64,000 nucleotides of DNA from Epichloe hybrida (GCA_019022495.1 JAFEKR010000025.1:844611-908610); one strand, 5' to 3'; counted from the stretch's first letter, positions 22,788 to 35,206 are shown. The notes: generated by a model not told the origin, from the sequence alone. Numbers and translations: made by a program.

Positions 22788-23158
22788 GGTCCAGAGCCGG
22801 GTAAATGGCAGGGCGGCGCGAGGTGAGACGTATCCCCCTTTACAGACGATCTACAGATGAAAAGGCGTGGCCATTTGTGTGGACATCGGAAATTGGGGAG
22901 GAGTAACGACGTTGGAGTTTTGAGGTCTGTAGCCGCCCGTTTGGCTCGGCAGGAATTCGGGAAAAGGAATCGAGGGGGTCGGTCCTTCTTCACGGGTGGA
23001 CCGCTACCCTAAACCTCGACATTTTTGTCACGGGTCATTATCCTGCCCTCGTGCGCACAACACCATGGTTCAGTTTTTCCTTTCCTCTTCGTCTTTGTTG
23101 TTCGCAGTCGATACATGTCATTTGCAGCGTTCCTCACGATCAACATGAACCCAGCACC
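22788..23158. other. Spacer between GPI2 and the exonuclease relic
   Basis: No gene is seen. It is presumably the GPI2 promoter and 5' leader. Confidence 0.5.
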
Positions 23159-24064
23159 ATGGAGAGCTCGCAGCACTCGATCAACTTCGACGAGGAGGAG
23201 GCGTCGTACATGAGGATGTGGTCCAAGGAGTTCATCACCAGCGAGAGGGTCTCCCGGCACTAACCCCCAAGACGACCTACGGCAAACCCTCCTTCGTTAT
23301 CTGCGACGAGATCCACTGTAACTTTAATAGCGGCGTCGGGGACTTTGAGGCGTGCAGCTTTAGGCTGGGCTTCAACAAGTGCATGATGCACCTCGAGATG
23401 GAGGACATCAAGAACTGGACGCCTTTGACTAAGAACTCCAGGAATATCATCTCGGTCTAATATGACATCGAGCTTAGCAACGACGGGGAGATTGAGCAGA
23501 TCGGGGCCTGCACGGACGACGGGTACATGTTCAGCGGCATAATTAGGACCAGCGTCAGGACGAACAGGAGCCCAATCCTTAGGAAGATCAAGCCCTACTT
23601 TTGGAATATCCTGGTGTCGGACGCCAAGTTGGTGATGCAATCCTTCGTCGACTGGCTCGAGACCCTGGTGATCAACTTCGACAAGAATTCGTCCAAGAAC
23701 CCTAAGATCATGCTCGTGGCGCACTACGGTGTCTCCTTTGACCACTCGCATGTGTTGCGGACCATGCTTAAGCATGGCATCCGGATGCCCGAGATGTTCT
23801 TGTTGGACTTAGTCGTTATGTTTAAGAAGATGATGGGCAAGAAGCGATCGGCCAAGCTCGCCCACTCAAGGGAGAAGAAGTACGTCCCCTAGGTCGAGCA
23901 CGCCCCGCACGACGCGGACAACGACGCCAAGGTCCTGATGAATGAAGGTAATGAACCAGGTCTTCGGCAACCCTAACATGTTCTACAACCGCTTCTCAGT
24001 CGACTGCATGGAGTACATGATGCTGGTCGGCTTGGACATGTACCAGAGGACGATGAGCATAGAG
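23159..24064 (+). pseudogene. Broken DEDDh-type 3'-5' exonuclease gene, foreign-looking
   Basis: An intronless coding block keeps all three DEDDh exonuclease motifs. Exo I DxE (YDIEL) lies just after 23460. Exo II (VAHYGVSFD) is near 23717-23745. Exo III is a His-x4-Asp (PHDADNDAKVL) near 23908-23940. It is broken by a frame change near 23255, TAA at 23458-23460, TAG at 23890-23892, and a 4-nt tandem duplication (ATGAATGA) near 23938-23946 that shifts the frame. Codon use differs from neighbours. Lys is almost always AAG, Arg is mostly AGG, and Met is unusually common. The upstream 95 residues have no domain I recognise. Such enzymes occur in bacteria, eukaryotes, DNA viruses and mobile elements. 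I cannot tell the source. No close family name is offered. Confidence 0.7.
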
Positions 24065-24320
24065 CAGAGGATCCGTCGATTCAGGCTCTGGACCAAGACC
24101 ATCATGTCCTCGACCTTCTCCTCGTTCTCCATCTGCATGACGTCGAAGATCCTGCTCACGATGTCCCTGTAGCCCGTCTTGCCAAAGCCCGTCTTCTTCA
24201 ACGCCTTTATAAACGAGATTATAACGGAGATCCCGCTCTTATCCCTAAGCTTTATCTTCTTCTTCTTCAAAATTCGCAGGCTGAGATGGGCGTCAAGGAT
24301 CCAACACATCAGCCAAGTTG
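24065..24320 (-). pseudogene. Opposed coding-like relic with the same codon bias
   Basis: On the minus strand an open frame runs about 80 residues with the same AAG/ATC/AGG-rich codon use as the exonuclease relic. It contains KALKKTGFGKTGYRDIVSR and the acidic MQMENEEKVEDMM. It meets the plus-strand relic tail to tail around 24060-24080 without a clear stop of its own. I do not recognise a domain. It is probably a second piece of the same foreign DNA brought into opposite orientation by rearrangement. Confidence 0.4.
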
Positions 24321-24977
24321 CATCTTTTCCACGGCCATCGGAAGAGACGACGCATGAATCAGAAAAGTCCATTGCTTATTCCCGCACCGCGCCGCATCCA
24401 TTGTTTCAAAAATGCCCGAGCGCGGCAAGTCATGGATGGATCGTCCGTCCGTCGGGCACGTCCCGTCTGTTCTACCTGGAAGCACCTTTTTTTTCTCATG
24501 GCTTGACCCTCATTATCGTCCGAAGTCGTGACTCGTTCCTGTCCCTTTGGTGGAGCTGGCGATATACGCACCAGCCAATGACCATTTGTATGTACGAGAG
24601 CACAGTTGCCAGAGTCTGCAACCAATTCGGTTAAGAGGTGTGGGTGGGTGGATGGATGGATGGCAAGCCTTGTTACTCCGTAGTAATCCGTACAGTAGAC
24701 CGATTCCCGTTTGTCTGCCCTTATTTATAATACCCAGCTCTCGGCTCCGGCTGGCCGCCAGCGTCGCTGGAGCTCTGCGGCGTTGGACGTAGCAGAAACT
24801 CATGCAATGCAGCTTACGCTTACTGGCACCATCCTTAAAACAGACCTCGCCGTCTTCTCTGCCATGTGGGGGGGAGGGCTGGAGGGATGGACATGTAGAG
24901 TCGGATCGGCAGAGTGGCACGGAGTATCCCCGAGCAGGGAGCGGGAGCGTTGTCTTTTCGGCACAGCCCAGCCGTGG

Positions 24978-25049
24978 TGAATGAATGAATGAATGAATGA
25001 ACGAATGAATGATTGAATGATTGAATGATTGAATGAATATGAATGAATT
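24978..25049. repeat. GAAT tetranucleotide array
   Basis: About eighteen imperfect units of GAAT lie in tandem, the second half varying as GATTGAAT. Confidence 0.9.
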
Positions 25050-25544
25050 GTCAGAGATGGACCCCACGTCCCCGTCCTCGTTGGTTTCCTTCTCCCCACT
25101 CCACCTCCACCACCACCTCCGCCTCCCTCAGGGGTGCGCAGTGGTGCAGGGCTGCGCAGGGTTGCAAGTTGGTTGCCATGTTGCAGGGCGCCCACTCACT
25201 CCTCCCCTCCCTCCAGCCAGCCTTGTTAATACTTGTATCTCACCCATCTCACCCATCTCACCCATTCACCCATTCACCCTCTCTTGTCTTTGCTTGTCCA
25301 TCCATCTACTCCGTATACCGCTCTCACCCTGTCGTGAGCCAGTTTCGAAAGAAAGAGTCGCAGTAAACTCAAACCAGCCCGGCGCCAACGGCTTCTCACT
25401 TACACAAACTCGTTGTCAATTCGCATCGGCCAAATCGGTTAGTCGCCGATTCTAGGATACACAAGTAGCTCTAGCTCTGTCTGGACTTGAGAGAGAGAGA
25501 GAGAGAATCAAGTCAATATACCGACCGAGCCACTGCACCTGCCC

Positions 25545-25571
25545 AAAAAAAAAAAAAAAAAAAAAAAAAAA
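25545..25571. repeat. 27-nt poly-A run
   Basis: Uninterrupted A run, one of several long A/T homopolymers in the window. Confidence 0.9.
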
Positions 25572-25703
25572 CCATACGGGAACGGGAGCCAAGAAAACAG
25601 CCTGCGAACCCTTAGCGCACAAACTTGTCGCAAGCCGTAGAAATACCTCCGTCCCGTTGGCTTCGGAAGAGCACGCAAAAAGAGCATAGACGCCACCGCA
25701 AGA

Positions 25704-26366
25704 ATGAAGCTCCTGCTACCGCTCCTCTCCCTGTCCGCCATCGCCTCCTCACTGCCGACATGGCACCAAGGACCCGTCATATCCGACGACGATACCCTCA
25801 TGGAGCGCCGGGTCGCGTACAAGGTGGAGATGGTGCGAGCCCGCTCGTCGCGCTTCACTTTCCCCGACACAATCGTCACCAAAGTGACAAAGTACGCCTC
25901 CGGGGCACAAGGCTATCTTGCCGAATCTTTCAAAGGCGCCGTCGCCGACAGCAACGGCCAAGTCTTGACCACCTCGTTCGGCAACAAGAAGGGCCCCTTC
26001 ACGATGGGCCATGCGTCGAGGGAGGGACACGGCCACCGTCATCACAGACATCGTATCTCGTTGCTGGGATTCAGAAATCGCCTGGCCATCTTTATTCTGA
26101 CATTTGCCGTGGTTTTGGCCTTTGCGTGCTCACATTTGAGAAGGTAATTTTTCTTCTTCTTTTTTTCCCCCTTTCTTTTCTTTTTCAACTTCTTCTGCTT
26201 GTCCAAGAACCTGAATCTTTTTGACGCCGACTCACTGACCGGCTATAGAATCCACGTGGCCTCTTTACGCCAGGAATCAGAGCAATCTATTCTCGAGTCA
26301 GCTCTTTCAGAGAAGGGCCCATCAGGGTCTGGTATACCAGAAAAGAATGAGACGACAGAGCCATGA
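25704..26366 (+). CDS. Small signal-peptide protein with one membrane segment, unknown
   Basis: Two exons: 25704-26143 and 26249-26366, giving 185 residues. Residues 1-16 form a clear signal peptide (MKLLLPLLSLSAIASS). A soluble region with no cysteines follows, then a His/Arg-rich segment (about 108-117), one transmembrane span (LAIFILTFAVVLAFA, about 128-142) and an acidic tail. The intron has strong T-rich tracts and a CTGAC branch site nine bases before its TAG end, which supports the model. I do not recognise the family. It is probably a type I membrane protein of the secretory pathway. It sits alone in the gene-poor block, a place where lineage-specific genes are common. Confidence 0.65.
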
Positions 26367-28383
26367 TGCATCTGAAACAATTTCAGGAACAAAAACCCAG
26401 TAATCAGTTCACCTCGCGCTAAAGAGGCTTCTCTTTTTTTGAATATCCAATCATTTGGGCCCGGGTCTCTCTCCGTTGGAGAACACCCTGGTTACAATTT
26501 CCCTTGACTACTACTACTTAAGCATGGCGTTTTTGGAGGCCATGAGATATGCAAAGAGCCATGTTAGACTTGTATCCACCACACATTAAATGCCTTCATT
26601 TGATACTCCCATCACTTGATAAATATACATACCCACATTCGGGTACACGCTAGTACCCGTTACATATCTATCTACGACTTGGATGAAACGTTGATGCTCA
26701 TCGTGTTTGTAGCACGGCTACTTTTGATGCAAGTGATTGTCAGCTGATGTGAACCCATGACCTCGGCTTCTGTTGACTTCTGTTAAAGAGGATCAGATTC
26801 ATTAACGAAAACCATCCTGTACCACGTACCACTTCTGGCCATTGACGAGTCTGAAACCGAGGCGCAACATCCCTTCGCATGTTATGCACGCTTTGAACAA
26901 ACGTCACTGGTCACAATGGCAACGAATGAGACCGCAGAGGATCGTTACGTCAATGCTGGCGGCCACACGTTTTGCGTACCGGCGGCTTGGTCGGCTGTAC
27001 GGCACTCCCTTGGTCCTCCTCATGCTTCGATGGGCGGATGTGTTGCACAAATGGTCGCCATCAACACTCCCAAGTTGTGCCAGCACTGGAGAAGGCGTCA
27101 CGCGAGCGCCGCTGGGCCCGTTGCACCTTGTTCTGCTCGTCAGAGACCAGTCAAGCTGCCGACCCGACATGGCTGCTTGGCATGGCTGCTTGGCATCGCA
27201 TCGCCAACAGTCGGCCCAACAGATCGGAGCATGTTGGTGCCAAGAACGCTCATGCTCAGGCCACATCGTTCGTCAACTTTATGGACCCCAGGCAAGCCAG
27301 AGAAGCATCATATGATCGTTTCCGCGAGCTTTAATTGCCTATCTTGATAGCCAACGGCAAGTCAGAGCCAGATTGTCTCTGCAGTCTCTGCAGTACGCTG
27401 CGAGTTGTGTAGCGTTTGACAATTATTACACTGCATACTACAGCAACGTGGCAGCCCGAATTGCCATTGGCAATGGCGCGTGTAAGGAGCTCTTGCATCT
27501 TTTGCCTCTCAACAACAAACACCTCGCTAATGCAGTACAGCGTTCCCGTCGGGTGGTGACAACCCGGCGCCACGCAAAAAAACTCGCCAGTAAGCTTGCA
27601 GCAGGCTGAATCAGATGAGACTTTGGCGTCCTTGGCGTACGTACGTGCTGATCTGGGACTGTAGATGAGTTTAATGAAATACTCTGTAGATGCAGATGCA
27701 GATGCCATGGCATTGGCATGTCGCCAAGTGCCGATGGCTTATCCATCACAGGTTGCATGTAAGGAGCTGAGGTTCGTCCAATGTTACCGCCGATTGGGCT
27801 GCTGGCCAAATGATCAACACCAGCTTTATGCACGTAGCCGCCGGGAACAGACCGTCGGTGAAGCCAACCTGCTGTCGGTGGCGGTGGCGGTGGCACAAGT
27901 GGGTTTGCTGGACTTGTCGGGGATGATGACGATGGCTTCATGAGAGTCAACTTGCCTTGCGCATGGTAATAGTTATGCATTTGTCTGTTCTTTTTTTAAA
28001 GAATTTTTTTATCCCTTGGTGCTTCTCGCGCCTGTCACTTGCTCCCTCTCTCGAATCCCCTCTCGTGGATTGATGGACTGATAGGCAACCGAAGCAGCGG
28101 AGCCCAAGCCAGACCGCACCTGACTCGGATCCGCCAAAGAAGCACGATGGCGTTGAGGTTTTGCCCGAGGATGAGTCGCGGCCGGCCTCTCCGACTCCAT
28201 CGCGTGCGCAAGCGCCCCTCCATTCAGCTTATATGGCTGGCGCCAGTGTACCAGCAGCAGTCTGGTACAGGCTGGAACCAACCTTCCAAACCTTCGTTTA
28301 TATTTCCTGGGAAGCCTTTTCGGTAAAGATAGTTTGTCCTCTTCAACAAAAGCCTCTGCTCATGATACGTCACATATCATGAG
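26367..28383. other. 2 kb intergenic region
   Basis: Several long frames exist here (for example 26842-27315 and 27438-27980 on opposite strands) but none shows domain-like sequence, biased codons or splice support. No repeat beyond short ones (GATGCA near 27690, GGTGGC near 27880) was noticed. Confidence 0.45.
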
Positions 28384-29388
28384 ATGGCAGCTGCAAAGAG
28401 CTGTGGTGGCTCTTGGAGTCAGGACTCCTTTGCGCGGCACCGGCATCGGCATCAACATGAGACAACATTTGCCGAGTTGCCCGCTGAGCTTCGGCTCAAG
28501 ATATGGTCTTGCGCCGTGGAACCTCGCGTTATCATCTTGGATGATTTGGTTCAGCAGGAGAAATCTTATCCATTACCGCCGGTCACGCAACTAAATGCAG
28601 AAGCGCGTGCAGAAACTCGACAGGGCTATGAAGCAGTCGGGCGCGGATCGTGCTTTCATTTCTCTCGAGACATATTGGTTTGTGACCCCAATATCTCGGA
28701 CCAGAGATCCAACATACCCTTGGAAAAATTGGCGTTGCGTGTACAACGATTGGCCTTCTGGGACTGCTTCCCCGACGATGGCCGCATAGACGGTTTGTAC
28801 CGTTACTCAATGTACCTGGCAGCGTGCTACCCGGGTGGCCAGTACGGCAAAATTGAGTTTGAAAAATTCTGGTTCCCGAACTTGAGGGATCTCTGGATCG
28901 TAAAAGTCGGTGAAGTAGATCGATCTTGGATGGTTGGTGTGGACAAAGATATGCCATACGAGGTTCGGCTGCAGAGGACGGCGCGACAATTCCGATATTG
29001 GGTTGACGAAGACATCATAGAGATTGCTCCACTTGATCTCAACGAGCCCGAGACAAAAATGATTTTGCGAGAGGGCCGATGCGGCATGGCAGATTGCCAG
29101 CAGCTTAACCTTGGCCGGCAGAGGATGGTGTCCAAAGTTGCCTTGAAAGACGGCAAGTATGGAAGGGAACACAGAGACGGGGAAGAACACATTGAATGGA
29201 AACGCATCCGCCCTTGGTCTACTACCACCGAGCAAGGCAGTACGGAAACCGAAACGTCTGCAAACCGCATGAGATGGATTATGGTTGAACGCATCCTGAC
29301 TTTCTCATTGAGGTGGGACGACCCGGGGGAGGCTGACGAGGAAGTGTCAGACCATCGACGTGCACGCCGTGGGCTGGAGGCAGAATGA
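28384..29388 (+). CDS. 2EXR-domain protein
   Basis: Intronless, 334 residues. After a His-rich start, residues 28-49 read TFAELPAELRLKIWSCAVEPRV, which is the 2EXR motif (an F-box-like FxxLPxELRxxIW helix). A body typical of fungal 2EXR proteins follows, with aromatic, basic-rich segments (ETRQGYEAVGRG, RLAFWDCFPDD, FWFPNLRDLWIVK). These proteins are numerous and variable in filamentous fungi. Their molecular role is unknown, though the motif is related to F-box substrate adaptors. The tail is acidic and Arg-rich. The gene is isolated, with 2 kb of noncoding sequence upstream. Confidence 0.82.
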   Translation: MAAAKSCGGSWSQDSFARHRHRHQHETTFAELPAELRLKIWSCAVEPRVIILDDLVQQEKSYPLPPVTQLNAEARAETRQGYEAVGRGSCFHFSRDILVCDPNISDQRSNIPLEKLALRVQRLAFWDCFPDDGRIDGLYRYSMYLAACYPGGQYGKIEFEKFWFPNLRDLWIVKVGEVDRSWMVGVDKDMPYEVRLQRTARQFRYWVDEDIIEIAPLDLNEPETKMILREGRCGMADCQQLNLGRQRMVSKVALKDGKYGREHRDGEEHIEWKRIRPWSTTTEQGSTETETSANRMRWIMVERILTFSLRWDDPGEADEEVSDHRRARRGLEAE

Positions 29389-30065
29389 CAGTCATCGCCG
29401 GGCGACGATGATGATGAATGCGAAAAGATACCAGACCCACGCTGGCGACATGGGAAACCTCGAGACGAGTTGGTTGGGTTCCAAGAGAATACCCGATGGC
29501 CAACTTGCAAGTGAATCGAAGTTGGATGGCGCAAGCTGGGATGCGATGGGGAAAAGGAAGGCGCGTTCGTTGCACAAGGCACGGCACGTGTGGGTTCCTG
29601 GATTCCTCGGAGCATCTGCCTTTCCTCGAATTGTCGTCATCTTTCTCTTTTCACTGCTTGTTGCTCGTTCCAATCTATCGCCGTGTTTCTCAGCACTTGT
29701 ACAATATACTCCGTCGCCATTTTGTCTTGATTTTAGTAACCGTCACGACCGGTACTTGACCGGGAGGCCTGGGCTTCAATTCGCATGTACAGAAATGGCT
29801 AGCCTTCGTCTTTTTCTTGAATCATTCATCTTCATTGCATTACTTTCATACTCAATACATTAGATGTTGGCTAGTTCTGGGAAATATGTTCAAATGCACG
29901 ATCAACTTGGATACAATCAGGGAGCCCTACATTGCAATTGCAACGTCTACCAAGTTATAAAATTAAACCCCTAAACGCCGGGCCAACTCACTAATACAGC
30001 CAAATACGTCTTCTGGTAGTACATGAAATGCTCGAAATGGCAATCATCATCAAGTCACTGGAGGT
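29389..30065. other. Convergent 3' spacer
   Basis: This spacer lies between the 2EXR gene and the convergent WDR59-like gene. No gene or strong repeat is seen. Confidence 0.5.
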
Positions 30066-33000
30066 TTATCCAATTCTCTTACTACTCCGGCGCAGACTAG
30101 ATGTCCGTGACCAAGTCCCCGCCTGCTTCAGCCGCCCAAAGCTCAAAGCTGCTGGCGATTGCGGCACCGTTAGCCCACCTTGCCCTCGACTGGGAACATC
30201 AGCGTCGACACGCTCCCAGTCACTTCTTCCTCGGGCGAATTTGTCGTCATCGATTCCATCCATTACTGCGGGAGGAAGATGGGGCATTTTGCTCGGCGTG
30301 CTTTGCCCTTTCATCATGGCTCCTCGTAGTGCGGCCCATGACTCAACTTGTCCGTTGGCGGCTTCCTCGACGCAATTGCACTCATCACCCGCAGGACAGA
30401 GCGTCTCGCCGGCAGCGTGCCACTCTGCTAGACATGCCTCGTGACTGGCGCAGCCGCATGATAGGCATGGCGGGAATAATGCATCCACAGGCTCCAGGCA
30501 GTACACACACCTAAGCTGGGATTGCATTCGATGACATCTATCGCAACTTCCGACGGCTCCACCAATATTGTGATACGAGGATGTGTAGCGGGCCGGTTCG
30601 AGCTGAGTTTCATGGATGCGACAGATACCGGTAACATCTAAGCCACGCCCGGAAGCCACCAGATTATGGAGTTGATCCTTTTTGCCCATGACAATAGGAG
30701 ACGAGCCGGTCTTGTGATGCCCTTCCGCAGCAGCACTCGCACCATCTCGCAATGCCATCGAATCTTGGAAGCTGCCATCAGTCACGGCTGTGGCTGAATC
30801 CTCTGGAAGATTGTTGAATTTCAATACCTCTAATCGTGATAAGGGCTGGTCCCACAGCTGCAGCATCTCTGCATAAGCATAACGATATCTGGCATATATG
30901 CCAGCTCGACTGGAATCGAGCAATGGCTTGCTCAGCCACCCGTCATCGTCGAATATCGATTGATCCGCCTGAATTATATTCACCGATACAGGAACAAGTG
31001 GCAAGATCTCATCTCGCCTGTGGTCTTCGTCAGATAATGACGTCCTTCCACCACCAGATTCGGCCGAGGCGTTTGTAAGCCCCTGAGTGGATGTTCCTGA
31101 GTTGCTCACGGCTGGAGTAAGACTGTTCATGATGTACTCGGCAGGGCTGGGCCGTTTCCGTGCTTGATTGGTAGGCGAGGATGATCCACCCCCGCCGAAT
31201 GATTTGGGCAGAGTTACTGTGAATGCTGATGCAAGCCCGCTGTTTCCTCGCAGGATTCCACGATTGGTAGGCGACCTAGATACTGGCGGGGGCAGAGGCT
31301 CAGGATCGCCCAGTTGGGCCTTGCCTTTAAGCGGAGGTGTTTCGCCACACGAGTATGAGTTGTTTCCCGGGTCGCCACTCCAAAGGAACTCCTCTGAGGC
31401 ATGGGAGCCAGCATAATGTATGGGAGTATGGAGAGTTCCGGGAGTGGTCGCTGCAGAGTTTGTGTGGCTTCGACTATGAGTACTCCATTTCCACGCCGAA
31501 GCATCTGTAGGGAAGTAATCCAAGGAAAATGAAGGAGCTTTCAAAGGCAATGGCGTCTCCTGTTTTGGCAGATGAGACTCTGCATAGGCAACGCCGTCAT
31601 CTGTATGTGGTTCACTGAACACACATGAGAGCATTGCCAGCATTTGAATGTCGGCAAGTCTCTCAAAGTGATCGAAGAGATCCGAGATGAATTCCTTGGC
31701 CAGAGGATGTTGACCCCATTTGACCCTGCCTACGAGGCCAGATCCGTCAGTAGCCAACGAACGGTCTGCTCGTGGGCCAGGACTTCTCGCATTCTTAGAC
31801 ACTGCATCTCGTGCAATGACTAGGACAGACGCTTGGTTATGTTCGCGACTCAAAAGTTGAAGAGGTATTCCCTTGGTAAGTAAGAGTGCTAAATATCGCC
31901 ATACATCCACCAAGTCGCTGTTGCCGTATTTTTCAGCTACGAGAGCGTTGTGTTCGCAAACATCGGCCCCATCGCCGAAAATAGCATATTCCTCAGCGTA
32001 TTGTCTCTTTGACGGCAACTCATATCGTATGTCATGGATCACTATCAGGTTTCGAGGTCGTCCAAATCGGCGTCGACTGGTACCCGTGCCAGTTCCAGTA
32101 CCCGCACCAGTCCCGCCTCCACTGGACCGCACTGATCGGTCTTCGCTCCAAGTTTTTCGAAGTTGTCGGCTCGAACTATACCACAGACTCATCTTGTGGA
32201 TTGAGGTCGACTCAGATCCACTAGAAGATGATGACGACATGTCACTCTCTGATTCGTCGGAAAGGTCATCCGTAGCAGATGCCTCGTCCGTGGCAAGTTT
32301 TTGTTTAGACGGTAGATCATATGTTAGACGACCGAAGCCCGCAAAGAACGGCTCTCCCTTGGAGCGCTCCTTGTTATAGAGCTCAGCGGAAGTAGAGAAC
32401 AGCGCTCTAGCCTTCTCCTCTTTAGATGGAAAGTAACACACAAGCTGGCCGTCTGGTGAAAAGCGAGCACCACAAGTCCTCGGTGGGGGGGGGATATTTC
32501 GATGAGGCAGCGGGGCTAGTGTGGTGTCTGCATCAGCGTGAGGAAGCTCCTGAGACATGGAAATAGACCCTCCAGCTGGAATATCCTCATCTTCTTCGCT
32601 AGAGCTTTCATCAGCAAGACCATCGAGGTCATCATCCAGATCTCGAACATTCTTAAAAAACGTAGTGCTGGACTCCAAGTCGACTTCGCCAAGTAGGTAT
32701 GTAAATGTTACTTCCAAGCAGTTTTGCTTGCGCTGCAGAAATTGGTCAGCAAGCATATGCACTTTTTTCATTATTTTCTTATGCGTATCTTCGGGCATGA
32801 AGGAGGTTTTCTCAATCATGAATTTTGGTGCCTTGAGCTTGGGATAGTCGGATGGAATATCAATCTTGACTTTGACGAAAATTGGTTCCCCGTCAACTCC
32901 CCATGGGCCGGTGAGCGACGCTTTCAGTGTCAAACTATCCATGTCAATATTTTCCCATTTTACCTTGGGAATTTGAGTACTGATACGAAGCAGTTCCTCT

Positions 33001-34574
33001 TGAATGGTGTCAGGTTGGCCCCATTCATCATCAGGATAGTTGTGGCCCAAGAGACCGTGATCTTTGGAGGCATGGCGCCTGTGATGATCGGTTGACGGCT
33101 TCCTTTTGGTCATGGTGATGCCCTTCATCCATCCAAGTTGAGCTTGACTTCTATCAACGTGTTTTCCAGAGTTCACTTTGGCTTTCATTGATGGACCTCG
33201 CCATGCAGGTCGGAGATGACGATTCATCTGGCTCCCAGAGCGCACGCCTAATGTGATCGCGCTTTGTTTGTATTGGGCCAGTTCGGCACTTGCTCGGTGG
33301 TCGCTCATTGTACCCGTTTTGCGATCACGGCTGCTACTTTCGTCCACGGTTCGGAAAGTCTTGTAAGCAGCCCCTTGCCTAGTTAGACTTAGACCTTTTC
33401 TCGCAGGCCCATCCTTGACGTGACCAACAGCGGAATATATGTTCGCATCGAGGCAATGTAGTCTCAACTCGTTGTCGGTACCCCATGATACTAATTGGAA
33501 TTCTCGATGGTCGATGTTATCACTCGATATACCGCCTCGTGTTCTCCATAAGAACTCCTTGGCTTTGTGGTCTCCATGTCCGGGAAACACAGCAACAGGG
33601 TTTGGTGAGACCTCGACTGGTGAGTCTCTAGACCAGAGTCTGTCGTAAAGGTACAGATCCCCTGGCTCATGCTGAGGCATAGCTAGTAAACCCCATCCGA
33701 ACGGGGTGTGGCGAGCTCTCCAAACGGGAAAGTCCGTGCGGATAATGTGTTCTAGCTGGTCGTCCCCGTCCTTGCCGTAATCCCAGAACCGAATTGTTTT
33801 ATCGAGTGAACAGGTAACGATGCCAGTGCTTCGAGTGCGATTCCAGTCAATTCCATAGATCTTCGACGTGTGCGCGCTGATGGACCTCACAGGCTTGGAA
33901 GCTTTTCGGTCATCCCAGATATGTAAGAAGCGATCATGAGCAGAGGCTATGATATGGGGGTCCTGACGATTGAATTTCACTTGAGTGGCTCCAGCAAACC
34001 AGTCACAAAATGTAAGGGCGGGTTGTCTAGGTCGTCGCAAATCCCACCAATGAACGTAACCATCTACAGAGCAGGTGGCAAGCGTGTCAGGATGATGAGC
34101 TGAGAAGTTGACATCGGTGATAGCGCGGCTATGGCCATGGAGCGAGTGCTCGATTGCACCAGAATTCGAGTCCTCTCTTAGATTCAGATTCCATACCAAA
34201 GCGCGGTGGTTGGCTGTAGACACCACCCAGTAGTCTCGAGCCGCGAAGGGAGACCACTGCACGTCACATACCAACCAGGGAAGTCCATGACTTTTCAGTC
34301 GCCGGGGCGGATTGTATGGCGAGTCCAGATCAATGATAGCCAAACCATCCGGGCTGCATGCGCTTCTTTAGTATTTCATGGAATTGAGGTATGCAGGTGT
34401 AACTTTGACTCACGACGCAAGCGCGATGTCGCGACCTGACGGAGAGATGGTGGCTGATCCCACGAGACCCTCGACGTGGATGGAACCGTCTGACTCGAAG
34501 CTCTCGCTGTCGTATGCAGACTTGATGATCCTACCCTTCTTTGGAGATTCGGACCGCTGGTCGAAGGATGGCAT
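30066..34574 (-). CDS. WDR59/MTC5 (Sea3) subunit of the GATOR2/SEACAT complex
   Basis: Two exons: 34574-34414 and 34353-30066, giving 1482 residues. The order of domains is diagnostic. A WD40 propeller (about 40-400, for example HSRAITDVNFSAHHPDTLAT and SIRFWDYG-like blades) comes first, an RWD domain at about 500-620 (DYPKLKAPKFMIE) next, then long disordered linkers, and a C-terminal zinc RING-like module at about 1320-1375 (CDRCHRM, CVYCLEPV, CLSCGCASHEACLAEW). This complex sits on the vacuole and relieves inhibition of TORC1 in response to amino acids. The linker includes an alternating Gly-Thr repeat (GTGAGTGTGTGT). The first exon restores a start and the SPDGLAIIDL entry to blade one. 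The gene is divergent from UBC13, with 632 nt between starts. Confidence 0.93.
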
Positions 34575-35206
34575 CGTAGCTACTGGCGACGTCCTGAAGA
34601 CCTCGCCCTAGAGATCATGTCGAGGCTCACTCAGGACGAGTTGCGGATGCAATCTCATCAAGCTGATTAGGTGGACAGAATTAAGTTTTCGACAGCATTA
34701 TCGGTGCGAAGTCCGAGGCGGCAGCAGGTCACCAACGGTGGTATTGCCGTGGAATGAGAAGCCGTGGTCGTATGTACGTTGAAACACGCCAGTGCTATGA
34801 AGTGACGGACTGAAGTCATGCGTGAATCACGGTGATGGTACCTCCTGTGCAAAGTTGAGCTGGCGGGGTACATACGACCTGCGTCATTCGCTCTGCCCCA
34901 GCAAGTCTGGGGCACTCACTCCAGAGAGCTTATTAGTAGAGAGCCCCTCGGTCCAGTGGGAGTGGCCTGGCCAGCCGCCCTCAAACCATGCAAGGGCTGT
35001 CGCATGCAGAATGTCGCATTGCCCCGCCTCACGTCCTGACAATCCTCGACTTGTTCTCAACCTCTACGGGTCAGCCATTTCCCCATAGAGTAGCCTGGGA
35101 GCACGAGAGCATTGCGCTATACAGAGATAATTAGAATATTTGAATCACCAAATCCTCGACAATTACCACACACAACCTTATCGAACCGTAACCCACACCT
35201 CTCAAT
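34575..35206. other. Divergent promoter, WDR59-like / UBC13
   Basis: This is a head-to-head spacer serving both genes. No further element can be named with confidence. Confidence 0.5.

Larger units (their letters stand above)
24321..25703. other. Intergenic region with microsatellites
   Basis: No gene is supported. It contains GAAT/GATT tetramers at 24978-25049, CTCACCCAT-type repeats at about 25239-25280, GA at 25488-25506, 27 A at 25545-25571, and 9-mer copies at 24674 and 25307. The last 100 bases precede the small secreted or membrane protein gene. Confidence 0.55.

Noticed and set aside
25545..25571. Poly-A as tail of a retro-inserted gene copy
   Set aside because: No processed gene copy or flanking direct repeat was found beside it.
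26842..27980. Several overlapping frames on both strands
   Set aside because: No domain, signal peptide or codon bias. Opposite-strand frames overlap each other.
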